Below are positions 33,800 through 45,398 of a stretch of DNA of 64,000 nt, piece after piece (position 1 is the stretch's first letter; the number at the start of each line of letters is the position of its first letter). This DNA is from Micrasema longulum (lineage: Eukaryota; Arthropoda; Insecta; Trichoptera; Brachycentridae). The DNA lies in NCBI GenBank assembly GCA_022494885.1, contig JAGVSM010004249.1, positions 19,022-83,021 of the forward strand. Direction: 5' to 3'. The notes beneath the pieces were generated by a model that saw only the letters and a program-made list of their open reading frames with translations, ran no database searches and was not told where the DNA came from. Made by a program: the position numbers and the translations under genes.

Positions 33800-34730
33800 A
33801 GTTTGTCCAAACTTTTGTAGACGAGGACTGGATTCAACTCCCTGGGGAGCTGTTAACATTAACATATTACAACAGAGATGAAGAACATTTTAGAGAGGGT
33901 AATATAGAAGTCTAAGCATCTACAGGGCCTATGACCTGTCAATGGCTGATTTAAGTGGCCACTTTACACACTGTGTAACATTCACCATTCTGCCTATATT
34001 TGAACATCTATATTCCTTCAATTCTTCCATCTGTTGATGTTTGTGAAATTAAAGAGCTGAAACCTTTATTTATGCGGGTGGGATTCATCTAATTGAATTA
34101 TTTCACCTACATACTAGGCAACGCCTGAAAATGTTATTTTTTCAATTTCTATACTTCTTCATGGACCAGGTAATTTATCAACAATATTTTGAGTTTGCCC
34201 AAATTTTTGTAGACAAGGACTGGATTCAACTCCCTAAGGACTTGTTTATATTAACATATTACAACAGAGATGAAGAACATTAAAGATAAGGTAATATAGA
34301 AGTCAAGGCATCTACAGGGCTTATAACCTGTCATTGGCTGGTTTAAGTAGCCACTTTACACACTGTGTAACAGAAGTTTGGACAAACTCAAAATATTGTT
34401 GATAAATCCACCTGGTCCATGAAGAAGTATAAATTTTTTTTAAAAAATAAAAAATCAGGCGTTGCCTATTATGTAGGTAAAATAATTCAATTAGATGAAT
34501 CTCACCAGCATAAAAAAAGGTTTCAGCTCTTTAACTTCACAATCATCATCAGATGAAAGAATAGAAGGAATGAAGATTTTCAAATATGAGCAGGATAGTG
34601 AATGTTACACAGTGTGTAAAGTGGCCACTTAAACCAGCCAATTACAGGTCATAAGCCCTCTAGGTGCCTGATTTCTATATTACCTTCTCTAAAACGTTCT
34701 TTTTCTCTGATGTAATATGTTAATATTATT
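33800..34730. repeat. FB array: tandem plus copies then inverted copy
   Basis: Order: end motif (GGACTGGATTCAACTCCCTG) + complete plus copy to about 34190; second end motif (34195-34240) + partial plus copy to CTGTGTAACAG at 34373; then a complete minus copy 34374-34730. The head-to-tail junction shows that the ACTCC...GGAG motif joins consecutive units, while the second join reverses orientation. Confidence 0.85.
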
Positions 34731-34732
34731 TA

Positions 34733-34990
34733 TTGTTAAAAACTAGCTATAAATATTTTTCGGAAAGATTGCTACATATTTTGAGATTCAAATTGTCAAT
34801 AAGATTGTGTTTATTATTATTATTTCTTTTCAATATTGCGTTTCCTCAATTTGTTTCTTTTCCTTTCATTTTTTCTCGAGCTGCTCGGTCGGAGGATATT
34901 CGAAATACTTTCATAGAAACGTTGCGTGTAGCTGTACTGGGTGTACAAGGAGTTTTCAACAAGTTAAATTATTTACGTGATCGGTAGGTT
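34733..34990 (+). CDS. unrecognised open frame, possible exon
   Basis: 84 codons, starting with a Lys/Arg segment, a hydrophobic stretch (LCLLLLFLFNIAFPQFVSF at about 26-44) and then a polar part with FIETLRVAVLGVQGVFNKLN, ending at TAG. GATCG|GTAGGT at the end could be a donor site. It matches no repeat in the window. A signal-anchor-like segment plus a helix-rich end is all that can be said; it may be chance. Confidence 0.2.
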
Positions 34991-35334
34991 AGGAAGACTT
35001 TTCTGACTTGCCTACAAATTCTCTTAAACTATTTTTGTATTCAATTATTATTTTCTTCCCGACCTTTAGGAATAAAGGCGTCCGAATAACCCAATATACT
35101 ATGTTTAATAACCATATCTTTCTACTTCTTCCCCTTTATTTCACCCCACTCCCCCTGTACTCCTAGCGAAATATCACATACTACGAATACCGAAAAATGT
35201 AAAATCGATTTGGAAAAACTAATTGTATTTAATTTTTCAAATATATTTTTTTATTTTATTTATCTTTGTTTTTAATTTTTGAATAAAATTGTAAGATTCA
35301 ACATGTCGATGTTTTCATAATTTTCTCAAACTGA
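34991..35334. other. spacer
   Basis: Nothing recognised. Confidence 0.4.
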
Positions 35335-35526
35335 ACGGTTTGGGTAGGTAGGAAGAAATTGCCTTAAGGCAATATGCCCGCCCTTTTATGTTTATATATT
35401 GTATATGTTTATATATATAAAGTGTCAAATAAAATAAATAAACATATACATATACAGTTTACATAAATATGCATAAAGGCTGGCATATTGGCCTAAGGCA
35501 ATTTATTCCTACCTACCCAAACTGTT
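35335..35526. mobile_element. 192-bp MITE with long inverted ends
   Basis: Termini of about 48 bp are inverted repeats with few differences: GGTTTGGGTAGGTAGGAAG...TTGCCTTAAGGCAATATGCC on the left, GGCATATTGGCCTAAGGCAA...CCTACCTACCCAAACTG on the right. The AT-rich centre codes nothing. A half copy sits at 4140. The superfamily is not determined because no clear target duplication was seen. Confidence 0.75.
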
Positions 35527-35559
35527 TAATTTTGAAAAAACAGTATTATATAAACAAAG

Positions 35560-35940
35560 ACAATTAGTAAGTTCTCAAAATATAAAATTGCTATTAAGAA
35601 ATGGATAGTGGAGGTGGGTTGCGCACGGATCGATGAGTGGATCAAACCAAATAGGTAAAATGTATGCACTGTTTATGCAATTTTTTTAATTGTTCTTTAT
35701 AAATTGGTTATGTTTTTTATTTATATTTTTGTTATTTATTGTTTATTATGTTAGTTACAATTAGGGTAATTGGATTATTTACGTTTTTTTATTGATATTA
35801 TTATGTTAACTTTGTTAAATAGCTAATCTTAGGCATGTTTTACATTTTGTAAAATGTTTCCTTCGGCACGGGGCACCCCGTGAGGAAACATTATTCTGTT
35901 TAAAAAAAAGAATACAAACTATGTAAAAGTATAAATAAAT
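35560..35940 (+). pseudogene. LINE 3' end, family 2
   Basis: Frame ends KKWIVEVGCARIDEWIKPNR-stop, then a 3' UTR with hairpin GTTTCCttcggCACGGGGcaCCCCGTGaGGAAAC (about 35850-35890) and a tail of AAATA repeats. Confidence 0.75.
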
Positions 35941-37974
35941 AAATAAAATAAATATATTTAAATATTCTAATTCATTTGATTGAATTACATATTCGTTGTA
36001 TATCTGGGTACTATGCACTCCTGTTTACGTTATATTTTAGACACAATACTAAAAAAAGTTTGTAAAATGACTAATATAGTATATGTAATTAAACGCTTAT
36101 GAAAAAATACACGACAATCTCTTCATACAAAGGACGTACTGGAATGACAAAACGTATAAATTTAATGCGAATCATGACGTATATGGGGCGTGGCTAATGC
36201 AATGAAGCGTTTTTGCTAGAATTCAAAATTTAAAAAAAAAGAACGTATTATGCTACTTATACGTATAAAAAATATTTTTACTAGTCAAAAGTATTTTATT
36301 GACCAATATTTATTCATAATTGTAAAAAACAAATTGATGTTTTTCTATTGGTCTTGTTATTTTTCGTTGCTTTGTACATATTGTTTTTTAATACAACTGA
36401 AATGGTTTCATTAAGTGGCATTCACTTTTAAGTTCCGGATTGAGCTTAGACAGCGTCAACATAGACTGTTCCATATTCTAATATACATAACCAACCTGCC
36501 AATGATTACGCATTGATTGGAAGGACTACCTTGATATTTAACAAAATTGCTTTACAGATTGATATTTTTCACGTCTCTGAGGGAGTTTTTCTTAACTAGA
36601 TTCTCTTATTTTTTAAAAGTTCTCAAGATATTATGTATATATACGTGTAATTTTTATAAATGCCTAATTTCAATCATTTATATATTTAAGCCTTCATACA
36701 ATACGTTAACATTAATTTTCTTAAATATATTTTTTTAAATTAAAGAACGTATCCTGTATTTTAAATCCTAATTGAAATAATTGATTTTAATCATAAACAT
36801 AACAATATACCTACTCGTAGAAAATATTTGAAAAAATCATTGAGAACATTATTTCTTAAATTTCCACCGAAGATATTTTGATTCTAATGTTTTATTAGTA
36901 AATTATTTACAACTAGTAAAAAATGCCAAACAACTCAAAATTTTTGCATCAATCATACGAATTCTAATGTTTTAATTTTTAAAATACATACAGGTAAATA
37001 AGTAATTTTGAAATTTATTTTACATAAAATTTGCAAACTTCGTATAATGTTTAAAATACAAAAAATGTTTAATTAGACTTTTTTTTTAGCACCCAGTTAA
37101 TAATGAGTTTTGTCATTTTGGCAACAGTTTGTTCACCGCTAAAATTGTAGGTGTGAACAGCTTTACTTCCTAGATAGACGCACATACAACAGCCTTCCTA
37201 TAAAATACCCATTTTAAGGGTTTTACCAAAATAACCCATAGAAAAATACGTTTCAATAAATAATGTGTGAAATATTTGGAAAGAAATACTACTTCAGAAA
37301 AATTACATTTGAATAGAAAGCGCCTCAAGGAAATTTATTTATTAATTATTTATTTATTTACAGACGTAAGCATTCCATTTAATAATGGTCAATACGCTGT
37401 TTACAATAAGACTAAAATTACATACTAATCTTAGTGATTGTTTTAATCTAGAAAGACTTGCACCAAAAAAGTTCAGATCTTGTCTCTTTACAATGTGACA
37501 CGATTGGGACATTAGTTTATGCAAGCCATAGTTTGTGTTGTGCTAATCAAGAAACAGCACATTATTATTTTGCAACCGGTTGATTGCAACATCTCACTTG
37601 TTTCAGTAACGATGATACATCAGTTAAACCATTATGTCAATTAGACATAAATTTGAAGTTAATTTTATTTCTAGGATTCAGTAAACTTTAAAAATTTACT
37701 CCATAAAATAAAAACATAATTTATATAACAAAACAAACTGGATTGTATTGGCATAAGTGTAATTATTAAAGAGCAATGCATTGTTAAAAATAAAGTGGTT
37801 ACTCTTTTAAAACTTGTATTATATGAAAAGCTAAACTATTTTATCTTGTGAACTTCGTCATAGATTTATGGGAAGATTTTGAAATGTAATACATATAAAA
37901 AGTTGTATTTTTATATATAAAACAATAATATGTCCACACAAAAATTACTGTTCTCCTTTACTACTTCTTTTTTT
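35941..37974. other. long spacer
   Basis: AT-rich and low-copy. A weak SINE-A body fragment may lie at 36885-36990 (TTATTTACAACTAGTAAAAAATG). The start of a (TTTA)n-type run at 37340 may be a reversed LINE tail. No gene recognised. Confidence 0.35.
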
Positions 37975-38340
37975 ATGTTATGAAGGAGAAATTAAAAATG
38001 TACAAATTCTTCAAAATAAGGCGATGAGGATTATACCCAAAAGAAATATCTATTCGAATGTAGAAATAATGCACAAAAAATTGGCTTGCTCACAGTAAAG
38101 CAACAAAATAGATATAATGTAGAAATTTTTACACAAAAATAATTAAGGGGATGAATAAAATAAAACAATAATAAAATTCAATAATAAGACTACCAATGAG
38201 GAGAAAAACAGAATCTCAAAACTCTTTTGATTGAAGCTGTATAATGAGTTACTTAAAGAAATAAAGAAAATAGAAAAAAATGAAATATTTAAAATTAATT
38301 TGAAAAAGTATGTAATTCAGTAATTTTGATGAAAAAGTAA
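37975..38340 (+). pseudogene. LINE RT C-terminal fragment
   Basis: Frames give EIKNVQILQNKAMRIIPKRN then a cluster around RYNVEIF and VRLPMRRKTESQNS, matching the tail block at 1140. Multiple stops. Confidence 0.55.
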
Positions 38341-39244
38341 TATTTTTAAAAGTTTACATTAGTTCTTAAAATGTTGTGAACTAACTTAATAAAGCATAAG
38401 TAAATAAAATAAATGGATCGTCTTTAACTTTGAAATTCTTTGGAATATCTTGTAACCAACAGGACGAGACTCTCAACCACATTTAATTTGCCGATATCCA
38501 GGACAAATTTGAGAAAGAATGAGTTATTGAATAGAATATGCTTGTCATTATTATAATTACGTTTTCTCCGGTCACACATAAATTTTTCACCTACCTCATT
38601 AAATTAATACGAAAGGTTCCTTATGGACGTTGGTATGCCTTTCTAGTAATACGAGTAAGTCAATAAATATCGTGACATAATCGCCAGAACATCGTAACCG
38701 ACAAAAACAGTATTTTACGGAACCATATTTTGTCTTCAAAATTAATTATTAAGAAATACGAGTATACTTTGTGAAACAAATTTCGTTTCCGAATATTTAT
38801 TTAATTGCAGAAAAAATTATTGTAAAAAAAATATTTTTTTTAACATTCTCAGTTGACCACAATTGAAAAAGGTTCTTGTAACACCATGTTAGCCTAAGTG
38901 CTTTCATAATAAATTCAGTTTTATTTTGCGTGAACTCTGCTTTTGTTATTTTTTTATTACAACTTTTGATACGGCGAAAACGGACGTAAGCACCATTTAG
39001 AAACCAAGCACGTAGACAAAAAATCTATGCCCAAAGAAAATGATTTTTCTTATGAAGATGAAACTCTTTTACTTTGGAGAATAAAACACCGAATCAATTT
39101 AATATATATACGATAAAAACTACCCTGTGGCTTTAAATGTGTAACAGCTGTCAAAAATATTGAAAGGATTTAAACGTGAAGGAATAATGAATACCACATA
39201 GTGTGTAAATGATCACTTAAACATGCGTATTACATATATATATT
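38341..39244. other. spacer
   Basis: Low-copy. 39175-39225 holds a weak FB core fragment (CACATAGTGTGTAAATGATCAC). No gene. Confidence 0.4.
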
Positions 39245-39720
39245 AATATGGATAACAAATTACAACAGGGATGGAGAATACCTTAAATAAGGGAATATGG
39301 AAGTCAAGGCATTTACAGTGTTTATGACCTGTCATTGGCTGGTTTAAGTGGCCACTTTACACACTGTGTAACATTCACCATTTTGCCTATGTTTGAACTT
39401 CCATATTTCTTCAATCCTTCCATTTGTTGATTTTAGTGAAGTTAAAGAGCTGAAACCTTTATTGTTGCGAAGAGATTCATCTGACTGAATTATTTCACAT
39501 ACTAGGCAACGCCTGAAAACAATTTTACAATTTTTAAACTTCTTCTTGGACCAGTTGGTTTCATTACAATAGGTATTTAGTAGGTAGTAGGTTATTTAAG
39601 GTATTCTCCATCCCTGTTGTAATTTGTTAATCTTAATGACCCCCGAGGGGGTGAAATCCAGGCTTTTATCTATGAACATTTGGACAAACTCAAATATTGT
39701 AATGTTGATATGGATTTAAA
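39245..39720. repeat. FB foldback 4, CCCCCTCGGGGG subtype
   Basis: Plus copy 39245-39575 starts AAATTACAACAGGGATGGAG and keeps all blocks to GGACCAGTTGG; after a short TAGGTAGTAGG linker, the minus start (GGTATTCTCCATCCCTGTTG) and end motif with ACCCCCGAGGGGGTGAAATCC follow. Confidence 0.8.
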
Positions 39721-39964
39721 AATTACAATTCTATTAACCCAAAAATGTCATAATCTCTATCAATATAAATTTATCTAAAATTAGCGCATTTTTCTTGTAT
39801 TTCACATTCTTGGTTTTTGTATTTTTTCACAATTCGGTAAAAAGTTTTTTGATTGTCAATTGTCAAATGTGGCAATTTTTAACAATGCGTAAATAAAATC
39901 AAATAAAATATATTTACTTATATTAAAAAAAAAACAAAAACAATTGAAAATTCATACAACTTGC

Positions 39965-40420
39965 GGTCAAAGAAGATTAGCCTACTACTCGGTTAAAGTG
40001 TAAAATCTTCTTCCATTATGCATAAGGACAATGAGTAAGTACTCACAATATATCCATATAAACTTGCTGTTTAGAAATGGATAGTGGAGGTGGGTTGCGC
40101 ACGGATTGATGAGTGGATAAAGCCAAATAGGTAAAAAATTAGTTTCCTGTTTTTGAAGTTTGGTCTACAAGTCTATGTGAATTTGATATGTGTTTTATGT
40201 TTATTTAAGTTAATGTTGCTTATTATGTTTAAGATGATAATAAGGTTAATTGGATTAATTACGTTTTTATTGTATTATTATGTGAACTTTGTTAAATTAC
40301 TAATTTAAGGCATGTTTTAATTATTGTAAAATGTTTCCCTCGGCACGGAACACCCCAGTGAGGAAACATTATTATGTATTAAAAAAAAATTCAAACATCC
40401 CTAAAGTATAAATAAATAGA
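39965..40420 (+). pseudogene. LINE 3' end, family 2
   Basis: Same C-terminus (WIVEVGCARIDEWIKPNR) ending at about 40133 and the same 3' UTR hairpin (GTTTCCCTCGGCACGG...GTGAGGAAAC near 40331-40367). Upstream frame shifted. Confidence 0.75.
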
Positions 40421-40829
40421 TAATTATGATTAATTTCAAAACCGATAATACATGAGCATGTTTGCATAATTGTTCGTTACAAGAACACTTTCGAAAATTT
40501 AGACAATGCGTTTGAAATGCCATTTTCATTTGAACTGAGATATATATTTAAGCTGTTTTTTTATATATTTTACGGTCATAAAATTAAACCGTTTAACCAA
40601 AATTGTAGCGACGTGATTTTAATTATCCTTTTATGTAAACATTAAATTAAAAGAAACTGAGCACGTGTGAATACAGAAATCAAATTTTGGAAAAGCTAGA
40701 TTCAAATATCCGGCCTCCGATTTACCATGGAACCACAACCTGTAACATTTACATTGCGTTCATTTATTTAAGCCAGAGTTTTGGCATTTACTTATTTTTT
40801 CAGATTCTCAGCGCCCTTGAAAATGGTCA
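40421..40829. other. spacer
   Basis: A degenerate SINE-A head may be present at about 40698-40742 (GATTCAAATATCC ... ACCACAACCTG). Otherwise featureless. Confidence 0.3.
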
Positions 40830-41160
40830 AAATTCATTATCGTGTGGTGCCTCAGAAGTAGGTTCCCGCCAAACAGACAGACAGACAGACGAAACAGATG
40901 TAACGTTGGCAACACCAGAGGGTCAGTGACGTAGGTAAAACTATAAAAGTACCGACGCACTGATCGCTTGTTCTTCTCTTTACCTCTGCTACCCGCCACC
41001 TACTACTAGGATCCACGATCTAATACGATCGTGGCGATTCAGTAAGATGTATCTCAGTAATTTTATTATATTTATTATTTTGTTGAAATAAATACTGTTC
41101 AAACGTCATGTAAGTACGACTTCTTTTTATTCAGAATGTTTAAAGCAACCTTCTGAAGAG
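40830..41160 (+). mobile_element. probable solo LTR
   Basis: The compact block looks like an LTR: TATAAAAG at 40942-40949, a pyrimidine-rich possible start about 25-30 bases on, then AATAAA at 41087-41092 with a downstream T/G-rich stretch. It includes a (CAGA)n tract at 40871-40894. It is GC-richer than its flanks, and no gag or pol lies nearby. The TG...CA borders and target duplication could not be fixed, so a cellular promoter remains possible. Confidence 0.4.
40942..40949 (+). promoter_or_regulatory. TATA box
   Basis: TATAAAAG, the strongest TATA box in the window, 138 bases before an AATAAA; likely the promoter of the LTR-like block. Confidence 0.5.
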
Positions 41161-41344
41161 TAAAGCGAGGGCCGCGCGTGAGATGTTGAATGTAGGACTT
41201 CCTCAGACTTCCTTCCCCATACTGAAGCCTGCAGTTCAGAAATAAAAATATATCCACCTAGCGTTGGCACGCTTTCCGACCTATCTGCAAAGATAGAAAA
41301 GAGTCGATGAACTGGGTGTCCAACACAACTGTTGACCTTTAATA

Positions 41345-41490
41345 ACGGTATCTACCTACTGTTTTCAAAAACTTCTCTTCTGACGTCTATCTCATTTCGT
41401 TAACCATAAAGTTGAAACAGTGTTTTTTTTTTATTTATTTTTTTATTACTTACTTCTTGGCATGAACACTTGCCAAATTTACTACTTTTT
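41345..41490. repeat. second copy of the repeat at 2965-3120
   Basis: Same order of motifs as at 2965, with a T-run expansion (41427-41450) and several changes that break the opposite-strand frame. Confidence 0.6.
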
Positions 41491-41565
41491 TTAAATGCTT
41501 ATGTTTTATTTTTGTTAATTTATTGATATCATTAATTTTATCTTATTCAGATATAATTGATAAAA

Positions 41566-41885
41566 TAAAGAATGGTCTCTGAGATGATTTGGTCACGTAG
41601 AACGAATAGACGACAAAATAATGGTAAAACAAGTATATATGGCGAACATGAACGGTAACGTGAGACGAGGACGACCAATGAAGACGTCGCATGATCAGAT
41701 AAACCAAAATCTTAAGTTTGGTCATGTCAAAAGCAGACAGAACCGAAGGGCATGTATGACAAGATGTATAAATGTGGAAGAAGCTAGGAATTTTTGCCAG
41801 GATAGACGTGTAAGGCGGTTCATTCTCTCTGCCTATCCCTACGGGAAAATGGCGTGATGGTAGTATTAGTAGTAGAAGTAGATAG
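41566..41885 (+). pseudogene. LINE C-terminal domain, family 1, open frame
   Basis: The frame at 41621-41854 reads VKQVYMANMNGNVRRGRPMK, then QNRRACMTRCINVEEARNFC and ILSAYPYGKMA-stop, with WFGHVERMDDK-like sequence just upstream in another frame. A (TAG)n-like 3' end follows (41855-41885). It is the best-preserved copy of this C-terminus here. The opposite-strand frame is a shadow. Confidence 0.7.
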
Positions 41886-41999
41886 TGTAGAAGACTGAAG
41901 TGAGTAATAATGATCACCGTGTACGAGGATTATAATTATGATAAAAACCAATAGTTAAAGGTAAGATGAGGTTGTAAATTAGTGAAGTGTTATAAATTA

Positions 42000-42085
42000 G
42001 TTTGAAAATGCCCTAGCAAGGTGAAACAATTGTCACGAAGTTTTTATTTTTATATTGGTAAAAATAAAATAAAGTGTTTAGTAGA
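42000..42085 (+). other. hammerhead-like motif, Penelope-type
   Basis: TTTGAAAATGCCC-tagca-AGGTGAAACAATTGTC: GAAAC at 42023-42027, then a 2-bp stem III with loop AATT and the cleavage-type triplet GTC at 42032-42034; AATAAAG at 42068-42074. The CTGANGA box is degraded to TTGAAAA. Confidence 0.45.
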
Positions 42086-42788
42086 CTCAAATCAGTGTTT
42101 GATTTCTAATATTATAAGTGTAAATTAGTGATTAAAAATAAATAAAAGAATGAAAAAAATTCTGAGCCCTGATATTAAAGTTTCCACAGCAAACAGTAAA
42201 TAATTAAAAGAAAAGTTTCATTAAATATTATAATATTAAATAGGTGCGAAGGTTTTCTCGGTCACTGTTATCAATAGGTTTATTTTTTGGGTAATACCGT
42301 GTGTGTTGGATTTGTTTCGTTATATTTTATGAAAAGAAAAAGTGTTGAAGTAAAACAATATTTGTAAGGAATTTTTCTAGAATTCATGAACAGCATTTAA
42401 ATATTTTTGTAAAACTTGATATCAAAGTAGTTGTTGAAGCTTTCACAAAAGAGGTTAAGTCAGATAGGTACTTTAAACTAACGAGTTCCCAGGAGTGTGC
42501 TCAAGGCGTTTACATGAATAAGATATCAATAAGTAAGTTCTCGTAAAAATGTGACTTGTGGGTTCTTTAATAATAATTCAAAGTATTTTTTGAAATCATT
42601 TGTAGTAATGACTTTTATTTTGATCGTCTTGAAAGAAGGAGCTATTAAGTTTCTCGGAAAAGTGGAAAATAGTTGGAACTCAAATAAAGGTTATTGCAAT
42701 TCTGGATATGAGGTACAGTTGGTTAAGCAAGTAATAAGACAAATAATAAAAATGGTTTGAAATTTGTTTTGTCAAAATAGTTTGGTTG
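42086..42788. other. spacer
   Basis: No gene; the frame at 42551-42757 has no recognisable motif. Confidence 0.4.
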
Positions 42789-42841
42789 TTTACCTCACAT
42801 TCATATAACAAGTTTGGTTGTTATAATGAATGTGAGGTAAA
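42789..42841. ncRNA. pre-miRNA-like or MITE-type hairpin
   Basis: TTTACCTCACATTCAT (42789-42804) pairs perfectly with ATGAATGTGAGGTAAA (42826-42841). A bulged A then leads to a 7-bp upper stem ATAACAA/TTGTTAT with loop GTTTGG. TTTGGTTGTT occurs both just before and within the loop region. The stem has 23 bp in total. Expression is unknown. Confidence 0.4.
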
Positions 42842-43339
42842 TCAATGTATGACTAGGTTAGAAATGACTAAATCAGACTGAAATACAAATCAGAGATAGT
42901 AATTTATTTATTTTAAAGAAAAAAACAGTCGCCAATGATATAATAACATTTTTTTTAAAAATACAGTTTAAAGACAGACCAGCGAAGTTTCTAAATAAAA
43001 TTCATACATATTATTAAATTGTGTTACAGCAAAAGGATGTGTTTATATGTATTTATATGAGAATAAGTGTAGATGTGTGTTTGTGTGTATTAGTGTGGGA
43101 GTAAGTGTTCAAGTGTGTGCATCATTGAATAGTAAGTGGGATTGTATCGCAGCCAGAAATAATAAGTCTTAATTTATTTTTAAATAAATTAAGGGGCATG
43201 TAAAATATATCAATAGATGAAAAAAAAATATTAAAATAAAATAAAATATAAATAGTTAGAGCAAGAACGATATAGAAAAAAGTGTTGTGCATAGTTAGTT
43301 CTACAGACTGGCAGATGGAATAAATATTTTTTTCTTATC
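42842..43339. other. spacer
   Basis: A GT-rich stretch at 43070-43125 (GTGTGTTTGTGTGTATTAG) is the only notable pattern. Confidence 0.4.
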
Positions 43340-43960
43340 ACGCGAAAGGGAATATTAAGATTCATTTTGGATACAAGATTAAAATTAATAAGAATAATAA
43401 GGGATGCTTTTAATATCTTAACCAAAAAGGACGTACCGCCACCCTTCATTAAAGTAATTATTCCTTTAAATAATAACAATAAAATGCGCATGAAAATAGG
43501 AAATGATTCCGGCTGCAGTAGGTATCAGTCAAGTGGACAGCTTGAGCCCTTTTTTACTCAATATCATAATGGATAAGATAATGAAGGACGTCAAATCAAT
43601 GGAGCTGGGATTTACCATGGGAGACAAAAATAAAGATATAATATACTACGCAGATGATGCGGTCCTAATAGCATACTCCGAAGATGATCTCTAAAAATTA
43701 TTGCACAAATTTCACACATCCTCTCAACGATTTATTGTGTAAATCTCCATAGATAAAACGAAGAGCATGGTAGCCTCAAGACAGCCAGTTCGAGGTTAGA
43801 CTTGCCATAGACAATAAAAATAGAGCAAGTAATGCACTTGAGTGTTGAGATATCCAGCTGGGACAACATTGTGGTTGGATGCTCGAGAAGTGCTATATTG
43901 AGAAAAAAACATATGCTGACGGACAGCAAAGTACGGGTATGAGAATAATAAAAACCCAAA
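43340..43960 (+). pseudogene. LINE reverse transcriptase with YADD box, frameshifted
   Basis: The frame at 43503-43694 holds VGISQVDSLSPFLLNIIMDK, IMKDV and IIYYADDAVLIAYSEDDL: RT motifs with the YADD catalytic box, normally GVRQGDSLSP before it. Downstream, stop-ridden frames continue with ISIDKTKSMVASRQP and a 'LGVEIS'-like segment to about 43960. Stops and frameshifts make it inactive. The 'GVRQGDSLSPFLFNIIMDEI' type is common in arthropod LINEs. Confidence 0.75.
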
Positions 43961-44589
43961 TAAGGTATTGTTAGCAATTGAATATTACAACCAGAATTAT
44001 CTTCTTTAAAAAAAATGACTTTTCTATGGAAAAAGGTTTCAACTGAAATATTTAAATAACATTTTTTTTTAAGTATTACCAAAGGCATAATTTTTTAATC
44101 AAGACTTTATTTGAATAGATGTAATATGAGGGCACAATTAGTGATAACATTTCTGATTTCATTCTGGTGTTAAAAAAAAGATCGACGAAATTCTATTTGT
44201 GGACAAAATCAATAAATCAATCATCCCAGCTTAACTAGTTAGAAATTCAGAAAAAATAGCAACATTCAATTTAATCTCTACCATTTTTCACTCTAAGCGC
44301 ATAAAAATCCAACTGACCAAATGACACTCGACCTGTCAGTTCAACTAATTTATTGGAGTGTTTCAAATGTTATTGAAATTTTATTTTTGTTTTTAGTTCA
44401 TTTTAAAATTCATGTAGGATATTTTTATACCTAAACTGATCTTTTATGTTTTTTACTTTCAGTTTTGCAAATCTGCGTTCATTATTTTTAGTTAAATATT
44501 ATTTATTTTTTTACAAAGTCTAGAGACTTTTCGCTTGGATTAATTTTTTTAACTGGTTTATTTTACATACAACAACAACGACGATAAAC
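43961..44589. other. spacer
   Basis: The minus frame 43732-44088 is a shadow of the LINE; nothing else recognised. A CAACAACAACG tract at 44570 borders the next LINE. Confidence 0.4.
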
Positions 44590-44775
44590 CATCAATCAGC
44601 CGTTTTCCTGTAAAAGTAGGCAGAGAGAATAAAACACCACATCACTCTATCTTTGCATAAAGATCTCGTTTCTTTTACATGCATACATATTATCATGCAG
44701 GCGCGCCGATTACTCCGACTTTTGACATATCTAAGTATTTGTTGGATTTTACCCCACCTATCATATAAATTTGTC
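44590..44775 (-). pseudogene. LINE C-terminal fragment, family 1
   Basis: On minus: VKSRSNRRACMIICMHVKET then LCKD...FILSAYFYRKTAD, with (GTT)n after the stop. 5' truncated. Confidence 0.65.
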
Positions 44776-45398
44776 GATTCAATATCAGTTGAGATCCAGA
44801 ATTTATTAAATATTACCATTAAATCATTTTTTAATAGAAAAGAAAATACAAAATGAAAACTGCCTTTCTTTTTTTCCAAGGATCCCTTTTGTACCACAAA
44901 TATGTACATTGCATTGTATGTCTTATTTAAGACATTCACAAAATGGTTACAAAATTTATATATTCGTACTTGTGTTCACCATGTGCGTGTTTTTGAAAAT
45001 AAATCATTATGTAATTAAGGGCCTCACTTATTAGATTTCCATTTACCAAGCTTATACCAAGGAATAACTGTACTAGGTGTTACTATTTATTCCCAGTATA
45101 AGAAAAGAGTAACGGTAAAATAAAAATATTAACGACCTAGCATAACTACTATGCTAAGCTTGTTCCATCGTTTATTTTTAGACCACGCCACATTTCTGCG
45201 TACATTTATGAACACGCTGCGTGTGCATGCGCAGTTACTTATACTAATACGTTATTTGTGTTAGTATTAGTAACAAAACAAAACAAATCAAACAAATGTC
45301 AAGCGTAACTAACAAAATCCAAGTCAATCGAAAACGTTAACTATGTTTATTTTTTATGTTTTACTTTATTATTGTGGTATTTCTTCAAAAAAACAAAC
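44776..45398. other. spacer
   Basis: Nothing recognised; 45180-45260 is somewhat GC-rich. Confidence 0.4.
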
